Origin: Mesobacillus subterraneus
GTDB taxonomy: Bacteria; Bacillota; Bacilli; Bacillales; Cytobacillaceae
DNA length: 64,000 nt
Direction: 5' to 3'
Assembly: GCF_003937825.1 (NCBI RefSeq)
Contig: NZ_RSFW01000006.1
Span: 62,001-126,000 of the forward strand
Below the pieces are notes generated by a model. That model made no database searches, was not told the DNA's origin, and was given only the letters and a program-made list of their open reading frames with translations. Below, piece by piece: positions 36,469 to 45,264 of the stretch (positions are counted from its first letter, which is position 1; every line of letters starts with the position of its first letter). A program made the translations under genes and the position numbers.

Positions 36469-36548
36469 AAAACAGAGGGACGGTTCTCCTGTTTCTTCAA
36501 AAAAAGTAAATGAATCCCACCAACACACAAGAACCGTCCCTGTGTTTC
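36469..36548. repeat. Dispersed GGGACGGTTCT inverted-repeat element, copy 12
   Basis: Left arm core 36477-36487, right arm core 36530-36540. Shares its spacer (AAAAAGTAAATGAATCCCAC) with copy 11. Located just upstream of the thiamine operon promoter region. Confidence 0.92.
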
Positions 36549-36593
36549 CACTATAAAATGAAGATTTATCAGGAAGGAAGTTAATCCTTTGGC

Positions 36594-36767
36594 TCAATGC
36601 CCATTATTTTTCACAAAAAAACCTGCTAATGTAGTAATGAACCCTATTGCCATTAAAATTTGGACAACATTTGAAGGCCCTGATTCACAGCTTGAAGTAT
36701 TTTGAATAAATAAAGCTAACTAGATAATGGATATCCCTAATAGCATTATTTTTACAGGCTCTCTCAC
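36594..36767 (-). pseudogene. Small membrane protein interrupted by TAG
   Basis: From GTG 36767 (AGAGGTG upstream) the frame reads MREPVKIMLLGISII, then TAG at 36720-36722, then LALFIQNTSSCESGPSNVV and a second helix ILMAIGFITTLAGFFV, ending KNNGH. Without the stop it would be a two-helix membrane protein of 57 residues. The good ribosome site and continuous hydrophobic pattern across the stop suggest a recent nonsense change in a real small gene. Family unknown. Confidence 0.5.
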
Positions 36768-36799
36768 AAGATGCACCTCTCTCTTTTAATTCACTACTC

Positions 36800-37369
36800 T
36801 CATCCCATATCAATTAACAATAAATTAAGTTCATCCTTAAGTGATGTACCATTTTGTTTCTTAGTAATTTCAAAAGGTTTATTATAAAGACATGCATGTT
36901 TTAGAGCTAAAAATCCATCGAGAGGGAAAGTATGAGTCTGCCACTCCTGGCGATATCCTAATATCCCCCTTTGTTTGATCACCCGATCCAACTCTTTTAC
37001 TACGCACAAAGTGAATTCATTAAAGTTACATTTTGTTTTTAATACTGTTCTAGGTAAATTAGGATTCTTCTTTCGATCTACGTCTAGATTTTGATTTTCT
37101 GTGACTATAATTTCTAGGGTTTCAAAGTCACGCTTAAATTCCCAACGCAATAAATAAGCGTCCGTACACCAATTAATACCTCCATTTATTTTGTGAAAAG
37201 CACCTTCTTTCCAACTTAATTTGCATAAAGGATGTATCGATGCTAGGTATGAAACGAAATCTCCAAGAGCATCTGAATGGAATGAAGGATAAAACTCATA
37301 CTTTTGTCCGTTAATCTCTAAAATGCAAGTTGAATTACCACTCTTAATATCTACATATGAAAACCTCAA
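36800..37369 (-). CDS. Hypothetical protein (189 aa)
   Basis: A soluble protein of mixed secondary structure: YVDIKSGNSTCILEINGQKY, DALGDFVSYLASIHPLCKLS, a Trp-rich WCTDAYLLRWEFKRDFETLE, and a C-terminal helix FLALKHACLYNKPFEITKKQ. I recognise no family. Start TTG at 37369 has GTGGGGG about 10 nt upstream. It stands alone, with about 700 nt of apparent non-coding DNA upstream; possibly an immunity-type or accessory gene, but this is a guess from its isolation. Confidence 0.55.
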   Translation of the reverse strand: MRFSYVDIKSGNSTCILEINGQKYEFYPSFHSDALGDFVSYLASIHPLCKLSWKEGAFHKINGGINWCTDAYLLRWEFKRDFETLEIIVTENQNLDVDRKKNPNLPRTVLKTKCNFNEFTLCVVKELDRVIKQRGILGYRQEWQTHTFPLDGFLALKHACLYNKPFEITKKQNGTSLKDELNLLLIDMG

Positions 37370-38084
37370 ATTTGATTACCCCCACAGAATCTGAAAGCCG
37401 ATAGTATATATTTCTTTAACTATATATCTTTATCCTTCTACTATTTTTATGCGCCTATTGGTTACGTCCATTCTATGCTAAAAACCTAGTTTCTTCTCAC
37501 TTCAGGACTAATGTACATAAAAACGGACTTAAAACATCACGCAGACTTACATTTAGAATGAATCCAAATATTTCGTGGAAAGCCAGCTACTAGTCAAGGG
37601 ATAATTAGGAACTTTTCATTTGCCAAATATTTGATCAATCACATAATAAAGAGAATCCTGAAACATGCATTTAAAGGAGAAAATCTCGATGGTATCAAAA
37701 TGACGGAAAAATTAGTTCAGGATAGGTCTTGATGAGAAAAAGCCTCAAGTTGTTCATAAAATCCTTGATAAATAAAGAGTGCATGTCGATTATTTACAAT
37801 CCGAATTGCACTAAAAGATATACTTATTTGATATAAGGAATAAATCATCTTCCTAAAGACCGGGAAAAGCTTGTTCCCAGCCTTTTATTGTGCAGTTCCC
37901 TTCTTATGTAACTTATAAGCCCTATATGAGATTCAACAAAAATAAGCATTAACCCTTCTTGTACTACACCTCAATTGTTAGACAACTCTAACTGAAAGGA
38001 TACAGCACATTTTAAGGATCAACGCTCATAAAAATTGTTCCATTATATGTGTCTTCCTCACCTGGAAGGACTTAAATTTTCCAT
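37370..38084. other. Intergenic stretch without recognisable gene
   Basis: No frame with start and ribosome site is visible. The plus strand has an open stretch 37562-37733 ending MTEKLVQDRS without a usable start, which may be a gene remnant. A GGGAA/TTCCC hairpin lies near 37862-37878. Otherwise AT-rich and unremarkable. Confidence 0.5.
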
Positions 38085-38579
38085 CTAATGGTCAGCAATT
38101 CCCTCATTGCCCTTTGCTTTAATCTTATCCAAAAATTTTATAAAACCTACGAATCCTCTGATTGTAAATAAAGTGAAATTAACACTCACAAAAGTGTGCA
38201 AAGGTGACCATTGATTCCATTTAAACAATCTTGTGTTTTTTTCCATAAACCACTGAGCTAAACTCATAGGCACACTAAAGATCAAGCTTTTCAATAAAAT
38301 TTTCACGAAATGATCATTGTACGATATTTTCACCCAGATAACACTTAAAATCGGGAAAAATAAGATGTCATAAATTATATTCGTTTTAAAGACTTTAGGA
38401 AAAGGACGAACTGGGTATTCCACTCTTTTTGTTCCAACTACATAAGCATCAATAAGCGTAGAAAGAACCCCTTTAGAAAAAAGAATGAGCAGATTTTCTC
38501 TCATTTTCTCCCCTTTAAATAAAAACGGCAAAGTAATAAAACATAGAGAGGTAAGTAAATTCAACAGTTTTTTCTCCAT
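38085..38579 (-). CDS. CBO0543-like multi-pass membrane protein
   Basis: 164 residues with four or five hydrophobic helices: LLNLLTSLCFITLPFLF, NIIYDILFFPILSVIWVKIS, LLKSLIFSVPMSLAQWFMEK. The motif VEYPVRPFPKVFKTNIIYD and a central EKNTRLFKW resemble the CBO0543-type family, also represented at 38789 and 48273, but this copy is more divergent. Function unknown. ATG at 38579 is preceded by AAGGGTG about 7 nt upstream. Divergently placed against 38789. Confidence 0.65.
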   Translation of the reverse strand: MEKKLLNLLTSLCFITLPFLFKGEKMRENLLILFSKGVLSTLIDAYVVGTKRVEYPVRPFPKVFKTNIIYDILFFPILSVIWVKISYNDHFVKILLKSLIFSVPMSLAQWFMEKNTRLFKWNQWSPLHTFVSVNFTLFTIRGFVGFIKFLDKIKAKGNEGIADH

Positions 38580-38788
38580 AAAAACACCCTTCTCATGTGT
38601 TCTTGACTGACCTTCTTACATTTACCTTAGTCAGGAAACATTATTCATTAGTGCTTTTATTTATTGCATACAAGGATTAACTGGACAAAATGAATGCTTA
38701 TCTTCAAATCTGTCAATAAAACGATACATAAATTTCCTTTATTAATGAAAAATTAAAATAACTAACACGTTTTTAAGGAGCCTAATCA

Positions 38789-39349
38789 ATGTCATTTAAG
38801 CAAGGACTAACTGATTCCGAGAGAGCTTATGATCAATTTACTGACAGCAGTTCGCTATTTGCAAAAATAGTGATGGAAGATTTTTTATTTACATGGCAGT
38901 GGTGGTTTGGCATAGCCCTCTTTGTCATACCATGGATTATGTGGTTTGCATTTAGAAAAAAGGAAAGTACGGGGCGTTTACTTTTAGGTGGACTATTGAC
39001 AATCGTATTATCACTTACGATAGACCTCGCTGCACTATCATTAGGGCTTTGGTCTTACCCAGTGGTTCTTATACCATTAGCTCCCTTTTTATTTTTGCCC
39101 TATCATTTTTCTTTAGCTCCTGTAGGAATAATGTTTGCCCTGCAAATCAAACCTAATATGAACTCCTTTTTAAAAGGTGTGATTTTTTCAGCGGCTGCTG
39201 CTTTTTTAGGTATGAATTTCTTTAATGCAATTGAATTTTATAACCCTAAGAGTTGGTCGACCTTATATGACTTTTGTATATTTCTTTTTCTTTATTATGC
39301 CGCGTATACCGTAGTAAAACTAGATAGCTTTAAGAGAATAGAACCTTAA
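38789..39349 (+). CDS. CBO0543-family membrane protein
   Basis: 186 residues: WQWWFGIALFVIPWIMWFAF, RKKESTGRLLLGGLLTIVLS, then LGLWSYPVVLIPLAPFLFLP and a final helix with YTVVKLDSFKRIEP. It is clearly homologous to the protein at 48273-48851 (same W-W-x4-PW-x3-FRKK order, YPV motif and F-K-R-I-E end). Five predicted membrane segments; role unknown. ATG follows AAGGAGCC. Confidence 0.82.
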   Translation: MSFKQGLTDSERAYDQFTDSSSLFAKIVMEDFLFTWQWWFGIALFVIPWIMWFAFRKKESTGRLLLGGLLTIVLSLTIDLAALSLGLWSYPVVLIPLAPFLFLPYHFSLAPVGIMFALQIKPNMNSFLKGVIFSAAAAFLGMNFFNAIEFYNPKSWSTLYDFCIFLFLYYAAYTVVKLDSFKRIEP

Positions 39350-39461
39350 TTTAACACTAGGAAGCAGTTTTGCTTCCTTTTTCAACTACTTTAAAATCAT
39401 ATTTATTTATTTTTATATGCAAATCTTCTTTCACTAACCAGCTCAGTATGGAATACTGACT

Positions 39462-39869
39462 CTAATCATTGTAAAGGTAGTCAATAAAGTCAAAGAAGTT
39501 ATTTGTACTGTAATTTGGAGTATCTATATTTAATCCAATAAAACTGACCTCAACCAATTTGGGAATATCATTACGGAAATCATACCCATACACAGTTCCG
39601 CCACCATCTGATCCTATAACTACAAATCCAGGAGCGTACTCACTTACTTCATAATCTTCATTACTTTCTGCTAATTCTTCAATCTTCCAAATTCGAAGAT
39701 AACTGACTTCGCCAATTGTACCTTCTCCACCGTTTGTTTTTTGCATAAAGTCGAGATAATCCCGAGGAAATTTCACATTTAATTCTTTTTCAACTTCTAT
39801 AATTTCTTTTTCCGATACAGGAGTATTAAAAGTAAACTTTTCGAACATCGGATTCTTTTTTTCAAACAT
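39462..39869 (-). CDS. SMI1/KNR4-family protein
   Basis: 135 residues from ATG 39869 (TGGAGAAAAAGA upstream). The SMI1/KNR4 pattern is clear: SEKEIIEVEKELNVKFPRDY, LDFMQKTNGGEGTIGEVSY, then FVVIGSDGGGTVYGYD and a Trp/Phe-Asp rich end. In bacteria many such proteins are immunity partners of toxins or have housekeeping roles; no toxin is adjacent. The frame is open to 40040, but those 57 codons show no protein-like pattern and lack a ribosome site. Confidence 0.85.
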   Translation of the reverse strand: MFEKKNPMFEKFTFNTPVSEKEIIEVEKELNVKFPRDYLDFMQKTNGGEGTIGEVSYLRIWKIEELAESNEDYEVSEYAPGFVVIGSDGGGTVYGYDFRNDIPKLVEVSFIGLNIDTPNYSTNNFFDFIDYLYND

Positions 39870-40052
39870 TCTTTTTCTCCAGACTCTATTATTATAGTTT
39901 TGAAGACTCCTTATTACGAGGAATTGCATTAGGTTCCATTTATAAGTAATAACTGCTTGTTGTTTATTTACCCCCAGCTTAATAAAAACATCGAGGATAA
40001 CCATCCCGGGTCGACGCTTTCCAATACGTCCAATTACCATTTTACCGTTCGG

Positions 40053-40131
40053 AAAAACAGAGGGACGGTTCTCCTGTTTTTACAAGAATAGTAAACGAGT
40101 TCCAGCAAAACACAAGAACCGTCCCCGTGTC
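40053..40131. repeat. Dispersed GGGACGGTTCT inverted-repeat element, copy 13
   Basis: Left arm core 40062-40072 and right arm core 40115-40125. The spacer is a diverged version of that in copies 11 and 12. Its right end abuts the stop codon of the kinase gene at 40132. Confidence 0.92.
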
Positions 40132-40659
40132 TTAATTTTCTATGACAATTTCACCTTCACCATTTGGTATTTCGAAACCTTTTAGGTAGGCAGTTAGGAG
40201 TTCTTCTGTAACAGGGAACGCATTTGCATCTAACCGTTTATTACGTAACTTCAGTCGTTCGCGCAATTCATCTGGATGCGTTTTTATATAAACCAGGATC
40301 CATTTCCCGCCTGAATCCTCAATCATTTTTTTATATTGGTTTCTTGTTGCACGGCTCCAGAAACTGAAGTCAATCACCACGTGTTGCTTACTCGCAATTA
40401 ACTTGATTAAACTATTTTGAACTTTTCTTTCTGCATCGATTTTGTATTCCTCAATTTTATCCATAGGAAAATCAATCCCATAGCGGCCATGAGTCGCCCA
40501 TATTTCTTCATCAATGGATAGGCGTTCAAACCCTTCCTTTTCCAACTCTTGCGAAAAAGTGGTTTTACCAGAACCAGCTACACCGCACATCATTACAACT
40601 ATAGGAGCGAAACGATTTGCTTCACGAAAAATTAAATCGAAATTAAACTTTTCGAACAT
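40132..40659 (-). CDS. P-loop kinase-type ATPase (AAA_33-like)
   Basis: 175 residues: Walker A GVAGSGKTTFSQELEKEGF, a Walker B-like VVIDFSFW, and a lid RERLKLRNKRLDANAF. This architecture fits small-molecule or antibiotic kinases of the zeta-toxin/chloramphenicol-phosphotransferase-like group; substrate unknown. ATG at 40659 follows GGGGGAG. It shares the opening MFEKF-F with the SMI1 gene's MFEKFTF segment, a coincidence or trace of local duplication. Confidence 0.8.
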   Translation of the reverse strand: MFEKFNFDLIFREANRFAPIVVMMCGVAGSGKTTFSQELEKEGFERLSIDEEIWATHGRYGIDFPMDKIEEYKIDAERKVQNSLIKLIASKQHVVIDFSFWSRATRNQYKKMIEDSGGKWILVYIKTHPDELRERLKLRNKRLDANAFPVTEELLTAYLKGFEIPNGEGEIVIEN

Positions 40660-40689
40660 TGTCTCCCCCAGTTTTAAGACTTATCACCC

Positions 40690-40948
40690 TAAAGAGATAT
40701 CCTTCATTTCTTTAAATGCCAATTCCTCTGAAATCGCAGCTTTCATTATCGTTCCACATTTTTCACTGCAAAGCGGAAATATTCCATCACTGCATTCATT
40801 TTCGCTTCCATTTCTGAGAAATCAATTTCATCAGCAAACTTAACACTCAAACCAAAACTGGCTTATCCCCTTTAATCTTCTTCATACACCACGCACGTCT
40901 CAACGTACTTTACACCTCTATTAAGAAATCCTTCCATTAAACATTCAA
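40690..40948 (-). other. Possible decayed coding remnants
   Basis: Read on the minus strand, three short frames follow each other: one ending FLNRGVKYVETCVVYEED, one with FADEIDFSEMEAKMNAVMEY ending VKNVER, and a third starting MKAAISEELAFKEMKDISLG. Each is protein-like in composition but none forms a full gene with a ribosome site. Probably remains of one or more lost genes. Confidence 0.3.
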
Positions 40949-40988
40949 CAAAAAAGTGCACGAACCCTTTTGGGGTCATGCACTTTTG
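40949..40988 (-). terminator. Terminator of the first DUF3231 gene
   Basis: AAAAGTGCA pairs with TGCACTTTT, with an inner GACCCC/GGGTTC pairing, and a U-run on both strands. It lies about 110 nt beyond the stop at 41100, separated from it by repeat copy 14. Confidence 0.82.
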
Positions 40989-40991
40989 GTA

Positions 40992-41085
40992 AAAAACAGA
41001 GGGACGGTTCTACTGTTTTAATAACTAGTCAGCGACTGCGACCAAAACAGAAGAACCGTCCCCGTGTTTTACCCGTGTTTTACAG
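40992..41085. repeat. Dispersed GGGACGGTTCT inverted-repeat element, copy 14
   Basis: Left arm core 41001-41011 and right arm core 41052-41062, followed by an extra ACCCGTGTTTTAC unit. It lies between the stop codon at 41100 and the terminator. The spacer (AGTCAGCGACTG) is shared with copy 15. Confidence 0.92.
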
Positions 41086-41099
41086 AAAAAGAGCATGAA

Positions 41100-42107
41100 T
41101 TAATTCTTTGATAAGCCTTCATGGTCAGTAGCGAGTGGAGGTTGTTCCATCCAGCCCTTATTTATCAAAAGATTCATACCATCTTCTGCTAATATCCCAA
41201 TGTCAGCTATCATTGTGGCATAGCTGACAGCTAAATCTCTCCGTTGGCACAAAGCCAAGGCTTCTCCATAATATCCGATAGCAGATGAAAGAAGGGTTGA
41301 AACATGAAATAGCATGAGCTTATCTGAAAATGGAGGGATTGTTGAATCGGTAACCTCCGATTCAAATGTTCTTGGGAGATGCAAATTGTCTTCCTTCAAC
41401 ATTAATGAAAGGATTTCATAATGTTTTATGCAAATTTGCCTTCCCCTCTCCATAAATTTTTTTACTTCCTTTGATTGGGAAACCTGCCCGAATGCTAATT
41501 CCAAGATAATTTTAACCATTGTTTTCTGTAAGTTTAGATATGTACCACTGACTTCCACTGCATTTATTGGCCTGCGTTTTCCAAACCATCCTGTTATAAA
41601 GCTTTGTTTTTTGATAAACTCTACCTTTTGTTGATTGTTAAATGTAGGGGGTTTACTAATAATCCCTTTAGTTGAAAGTACCGCAGTTGCTTTATTAAAG
41701 AGTTCCAGCGATTCAATCATAACTTGACTAAAGTATTGCCGCTGTTCATCCTTCACTATATTCCCAATTGCCCCGGCATATCTGGTTAAACCATGTATAG
41801 CCATGATTTGTGTATAAACTATCATGAAAGTATCTGTAAATAATCGCGGGGCTTCAACTGTAACATCCTGAGCGGTAAAACCCATTGGCTTAGGATATCC
41901 TTCTTTTGTTAGAAATCCCTCGATCTTTCCTAGGTGACTCTCCGATAATTCAAGGGCGTATTGGAGCACTTCCCGAATATTTTGATCCTCAACATGGTAT
42001 AGAAAATGCTGAAAAATACATCGTGCCAGGCTATCATTTATATACTGCATCCAAAGATTTGCAAGCTCCGATGATGTTATTTTGGTATCATGATATTGAC
42101 TCTCCAT
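41100..42107 (-). CDS. DUF3231 family protein
   Basis: 335 residues in two similar halves of about 165. The halves share the pattern SSELANLWMQYINDSLARCI and, later, NAVEVSGTYLNLQKTMVKII, each followed by a four-helix-like region and a P-x-P-x-F/W-x-E-V-T segment. DUF3231 proteins are duplicated ferritin-like helical proteins common in Bacillaceae; function not known. A second member lies at 49017-50015. ATG at 42107 has GGAGG about 12 nt upstream, slightly far. Confidence 0.87.
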   Translation of the reverse strand: MESQYHDTKITSSELANLWMQYINDSLARCIFQHFLYHVEDQNIREVLQYALELSESHLGKIEGFLTKEGYPKPMGFTAQDVTVEAPRLFTDTFMIVYTQIMAIHGLTRYAGAIGNIVKDEQRQYFSQVMIESLELFNKATAVLSTKGIISKPPTFNNQQKVEFIKKQSFITGWFGKRRPINAVEVSGTYLNLQKTMVKIILELAFGQVSQSKEVKKFMERGRQICIKHYEILSLMLKEDNLHLPRTFESEVTDSTIPPFSDKLMLFHVSTLLSSAIGYYGEALALCQRRDLAVSYATMIADIGILAEDGMNLLINKGWMEQPPLATDHEGLSKN

Positions 42108-42301
42108 ATATGTACCATACCTCCGAGTATTTTATCTAGGTTAGTATAACCAGGTGTTCCATTTTTATAAAATTCCAGCTGGATATTCCTACTAGCTCTG
42201 ATATCGATATCGAAAAGCTTAGGTTTCGCTTCTTAGTGTACGCCTGCTTCATTTATTTATATCCGATGTTATTCAACTACCTTTTTCTCATCCCCTAAAA
42301 C

Positions 42302-42381
42302 AAACACAGAGGGACGGTTCTACTGTTTTAATAATTTGTCAGCGACTGCTATCAAAACACAAGAACCGTCCCCGTGTTTTA
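42302..42381. repeat. Dispersed GGGACGGTTCT inverted-repeat element, copy 15
   Basis: Left arm core 42311-42321 and right arm core 42362-42372. The final TTTTAC overlaps the stop codon of the HTH gene at 42379-42381. Confidence 0.92.
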
Positions 42382-42588
42382 CTCGTCACTTCTATATTCC
42401 AATATATCTCCGGGCTGACAGTCTAGGGCTTTGCATATTCCTTCTAATGTGGAGAAGCGAATTGCTTTTGCTTTGCCGTTTTTTAATATGGACAGGTTGG
42501 CCATGGTGATGCCGACTTTCTCTGACAGTTCGGTGACGCTCATTTTCCTTTTTGCCAACATTACATCAACGTTAATTATAATCGCCAT
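42379..42588 (-). CDS. Cro/CI-type helix-turn-helix regulator (YozG-like)
   Basis: 69 residues from ATG 42588 (GAGGTG upstream): MAIIINVDVMLAKRKMSVTE, recognition part KVGITMANLSILKNGKAKAI, then FSTLEGICKALDCQPGDILE. Such single-domain regulators pair with DUF2975 membrane proteins in Bacillus (YozG/YoaS), as here. Its stop codon falls inside a repeat element. The open frame to 42615 is longer, but the chosen start has the ribosome site. Confidence 0.88.
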   Translation of the reverse strand: MAIIINVDVMLAKRKMSVTELSEKVGITMANLSILKNGKAKAIRFSTLEGICKALDCQPGDILEYRSDE

Positions 42589-42598
42589 GTTTTTCACC

Positions 42599-43078
42599 TC
42601 AGACCGTAAGATCATTTTCTGATTTTATATGGATGGCTGTTTTTAAAAGCTTCTGGAGAACAGCGGCAAAGACTGCGATCACCATGCACCCGAAAATGAT
42701 GACCATTCCGATCAAGATCATTCCTGGTGCATCATCCATCTCGGCCATCAGATAGATCAACGGCATAAAAATCACGAATAGTCCGCCGATGATGATGCCG
42801 CAGTTCCTAATTTTTTTCAATGCATTCACAGACAAATCCGAAAACGCCTCGTTCTTGTCAATATAGGTTAAGAGTTTGAATGTCTGGAAAAGAGCTCCGT
42901 AAAATACAGCCGCGGCTGCATACAATCCAAGCAAAAATGGATATTGTAAAAAATCCAACGTAGGATTTAACTCCGCAAAAAACTCAGCGATCTCCGGCAA
43001 CACAAAGATTGCTAAAGCTAAAACAGGAAGACCCATTAAAAACAACACGATTTTTAAAAAGAATGTTTCTTTTTTCAT
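42599..43078 (-). CDS. DUF2975 membrane protein (YoaS-like)
   Basis: 159 residues, four predicted membrane helices (FFLKIVLFLMGLPVLALAIF, FLLGLYAAAAVFYGALFQTF, IRNCGIIIGGLFVIFMPLIY, ILIGMVIIFGCMVIAVFAAV) with the DUF2975 middle LLTYIDKNEAFSDLSVNALK. Ten nt separate it from the HTH gene, so they form a two-gene operon in which the HTH protein probably controls the unit. Function unknown. Confidence 0.87.
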   Translation of the reverse strand: MKKETFFLKIVLFLMGLPVLALAIFVLPEIAEFFAELNPTLDFLQYPFLLGLYAAAAVFYGALFQTFKLLTYIDKNEAFSDLSVNALKKIRNCGIIIGGLFVIFMPLIYLMAEMDDAPGMILIGMVIIFGCMVIAVFAAVLQKLLKTAIHIKSENDLTV

Positions 43079-43196
43079 CCTTCACACCTCGAATGTAAAT
43101 TTATAATTTGATTGTAATAGATTATTTATCGTTTTTCAATAAATTTTTATTGAATTTTACATTCAGCGATCAATCGACTTATTTCCCTTTATTTGG

Positions 43197-43310
43197 ACGA
43201 ACGTGCAATTAAGCAGCCTGAGTAAGAAATTCCATTCGTTTTTCGTGCAATTATTGTAGGGTTTTGTGCAATTAAACCAACTGATTACGCAATTATCACG
43301 GATTATTAAG
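43197..43310. repeat. Degenerate 21-bp array with GTGCAATTA core
   Basis: GCAATTA recurs at 43204, 43247, 43268 and 43289, so the steps are 43, 21 and 21 bp. The position at about 43225 is too diverged to read. Lies between the DUF2975 and AEC genes; no coding role. Confidence 0.65.
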
Positions 43311-43341
43311 AGAATAATTTTTCCTGCAGCACTCATCTCCA

Positions 43342-44265
43342 TTAAAATAAAAACTCAGACAAATAAATCACCGACGTAACCGTCAACATGCTGAATATCG
43401 TCGAAAATAACACCGCCTGAGCGGCATACTCCGGATGATTTCCATACTCCAGCGCTAAAAGAGAGCTGTTTCTGGAAGTCGGGAACGAGCTGGCGATTAA
43501 CAGCGCCTGTGCAACAGTACCTTCCAGGCCTAAAAGTAAGATGGAAACGAAAGCAATGGCAGGTGCCACCACCAGCCTGCCCAATAAAGTGAGTACCAGC
43601 GGCGTAGAAAAGCGATGGAATTTTATAAATGCGCTCTGTGCCCCCAGCGTGATCAGAGCAATCGCCAAAAATGCATTTGACGTGTTTTCTATTGGGGTCC
43701 AGATAAATTCGGGGATGGTAATGGAAGTTACCCGAAGGAACACCCCTAACAATAAAGCATAAATGACCGGGTTTTTAAAAAATATCTTCAGCGCCTGGAG
43801 GCCCTTACTCTGAACGGATACTGAATTAAAGATCCCGTATGTAAAGGTAAGCAGATTTTGAAAAATCATCACCACAATTTGGATCGATAAACCGATCGGA
43901 TTGTGCTGAAAAACCAGTTGGCTTACAGGCAATCCGAAGTTGCCAGAGTTGATCAGGACGACACTATTTTTAAAAGTAGCCGATAACCCTTTTTCGAATT
44001 TAAGTAACTTGGCAATGCCGGTACTCAAACCGATCAGAAAGAAATTTTGTACAGCCAGGAATCCAATAATATAGACAACAATGGTTCCTCCTAAACTGCT
44101 TTCATAGATATTGGCGAAGCTTACAGCCGGCATGAGCAAATAATTATTCAACTTGGACAGTGTCCCCATATCAAACTTAAATTTCCGATGAAGGAATGCA
44201 CCGACAGCAATCAGGAAGAACACCGGCATAATCACTTTCATTAAAATAAGAAATAAAACTTCCAT
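43342..44265 (-). CDS. AEC-family transporter (auxin efflux carrier type)
   Basis: 307 residues with about ten membrane helices: MKVIMPVFFLIAVGAFLHRK, the NSVVLINSGNFGLPVSQLVF motif, ALITLGAQSAF, and the C-terminal ALLIASSFPTSRNSSLLALE. AEC proteins export or exchange small organic acids such as malate; the substrate here is unknown. The LysR regulator gene follows upstream on the same strand at 44392, with a terminator between, so the transporter is likely transcribed separately. Confidence 0.88.
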   Translation of the reverse strand: MEVLFLILMKVIMPVFFLIAVGAFLHRKFKFDMGTLSKLNNYLLMPAVSFANIYESSLGGTIVVYIIGFLAVQNFFLIGLSTGIAKLLKFEKGLSATFKNSVVLINSGNFGLPVSQLVFQHNPIGLSIQIVVMIFQNLLTFTYGIFNSVSVQSKGLQALKIFFKNPVIYALLLGVFLRVTSITIPEFIWTPIENTSNAFLAIALITLGAQSAFIKFHRFSTPLVLTLLGRLVVAPAIAFVSILLLGLEGTVAQALLIASSFPTSRNSSLLALEYGNHPEYAAQAVLFSTIFSMLTVTSVIYLSEFLF

Positions 44266-44355
44266 ACACTCACCTCTTTTCCATTTAAATTATAAGGAGC
44301 TTTTAGGCATCGTTAAAATTCAAAAAAGCTATGAAGAGCCATTCGAAAAACGAAT

Positions 44356-44386
44356 AAAAAAAAGCATGGGTCATGAGAACCCATGC
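44356..44386 (-). terminator. Terminator of the LysR gene
   Basis: GCATGGGT (44364-44371) pairs with ACCCATGC (44379-44386); eight U residues follow on the minus strand. It ends 5 nt after the LysR stop codon. Confidence 0.88.
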
Positions 44387-44391
44387 ATGAA

Positions 44392-45264
44392 TCAAATATC
44401 ATTTTTAACATCCAATGCCTTGATAAAATCAACAAATTCCTTCACGACTCGAAGGTCCATGGATTCCTCGTGATACAGCATCCACGTTTTCCTAACAAGT
44501 GGTACCCCATTTCGATCAAGCAACGGAATGGAATGCAGGTTCGGTTCATTACCGACAAGTTCACTCGGCAGAATCCCATATCCCAATCCATTCTTCACCA
44601 TTTCCTTGCATGTGTCCGCTTTATCGACCTCCATCCCAATCAATGGAGGTTCGGGGAATGTGCTCGTCCACCAATTATCGATCAATGCCTTAAAGGCATG
44701 GTCCGTATCATATTGTACTCTCGGCAATGCCGGTAAGTCCTTAAGATCGATTTTCCCCTTCGAGGTGACGCAGATATTCTCTTCAAACAGGAGATGCCTG
44801 GCTCCACCCCAATCATAATCGCCTCTGACAAATCCTATATGGACTTCGCGATTGTAAACGCGATCCAGCGCTTCATAACTCCACCCTGTTGTTACCTTAT
44901 AGTTCACCTTGGGAAATTGTTCACGAAACAGTTTTAACAAGCCCGGCAGCTTGTGCCTTGTGATGTAATTGGAAACTCCGAGCCGTAAAGTTCCGTTAAT
45001 CTCATTGTCCATGTTTTGAACGGTTTCTTTGATTTGAATAATCCTGGCAAGCATTTCGTCCGCACATTTCACAAGATATTCTCCCTGCGGCGTGAACTGG
45101 ACTCCCTTTGCCCCTCGAATAATGAGCTGCTGGTCGTATTCCTTTTCCATCTGCTGGATTCTCTTCGTCAAAGTAGGCTGGGATATGTACAAGCTTTGAG
45201 CTGTTTTCGTGATATTCTTCTTTTCATGTAAAACTTTTAAGATTTGCCAATCCCGTTCATCCAT
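44392..45264 (-). CDS. LysR-family transcriptional regulator
   Basis: 290 residues from ATG 45264, 5 nt after GGAGG. N-terminal winged HTH: MDERDWQILKVLHEKKNITK, TAQSLYISQPTLTKRIQQME; then a substrate-binding domain starting GTLRLGVSNYITRHKLPGLL. It probably controls the adjacent AEC transporter gene in response to an organic acid, by guilt of association. The frame reaches a TTG at 45276, inside the ribosome site, which I reject. Confidence 0.88.
   Translation of the reverse strand: MDERDWQILKVLHEKKNITKTAQSLYISQPTLTKRIQQMEKEYDQQLIIRGAKGVQFTPQGEYLVKCADEMLARIIQIKETVQNMDNEINGTLRLGVSNYITRHKLPGLLKLFREQFPKVNYKVTTGWSYEALDRVYNREVHIGFVRGDYDWGGARHLLFEENICVTSKGKIDLKDLPALPRVQYDTDHAFKALIDNWWTSTFPEPPLIGMEVDKADTCKEMVKNGLGYGILPSELVGNEPNLHSIPLLDRNGVPLVRKTWMLYHEESMDLRVVKEFVDFIKALDVKNDI

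Noticed and set aside
37562-37733. Possible small gene ending MTEKLVQDRS
   Set aside because: Open for 55 codons but no start with ribosome site and no recognisable pattern.
39870-40040. N-terminal extension of the SMI1/KNR4 protein
   Set aside because: No ribosome site, no protein-like pattern, and ATG 39869 follows GGAG and starts the family domain.
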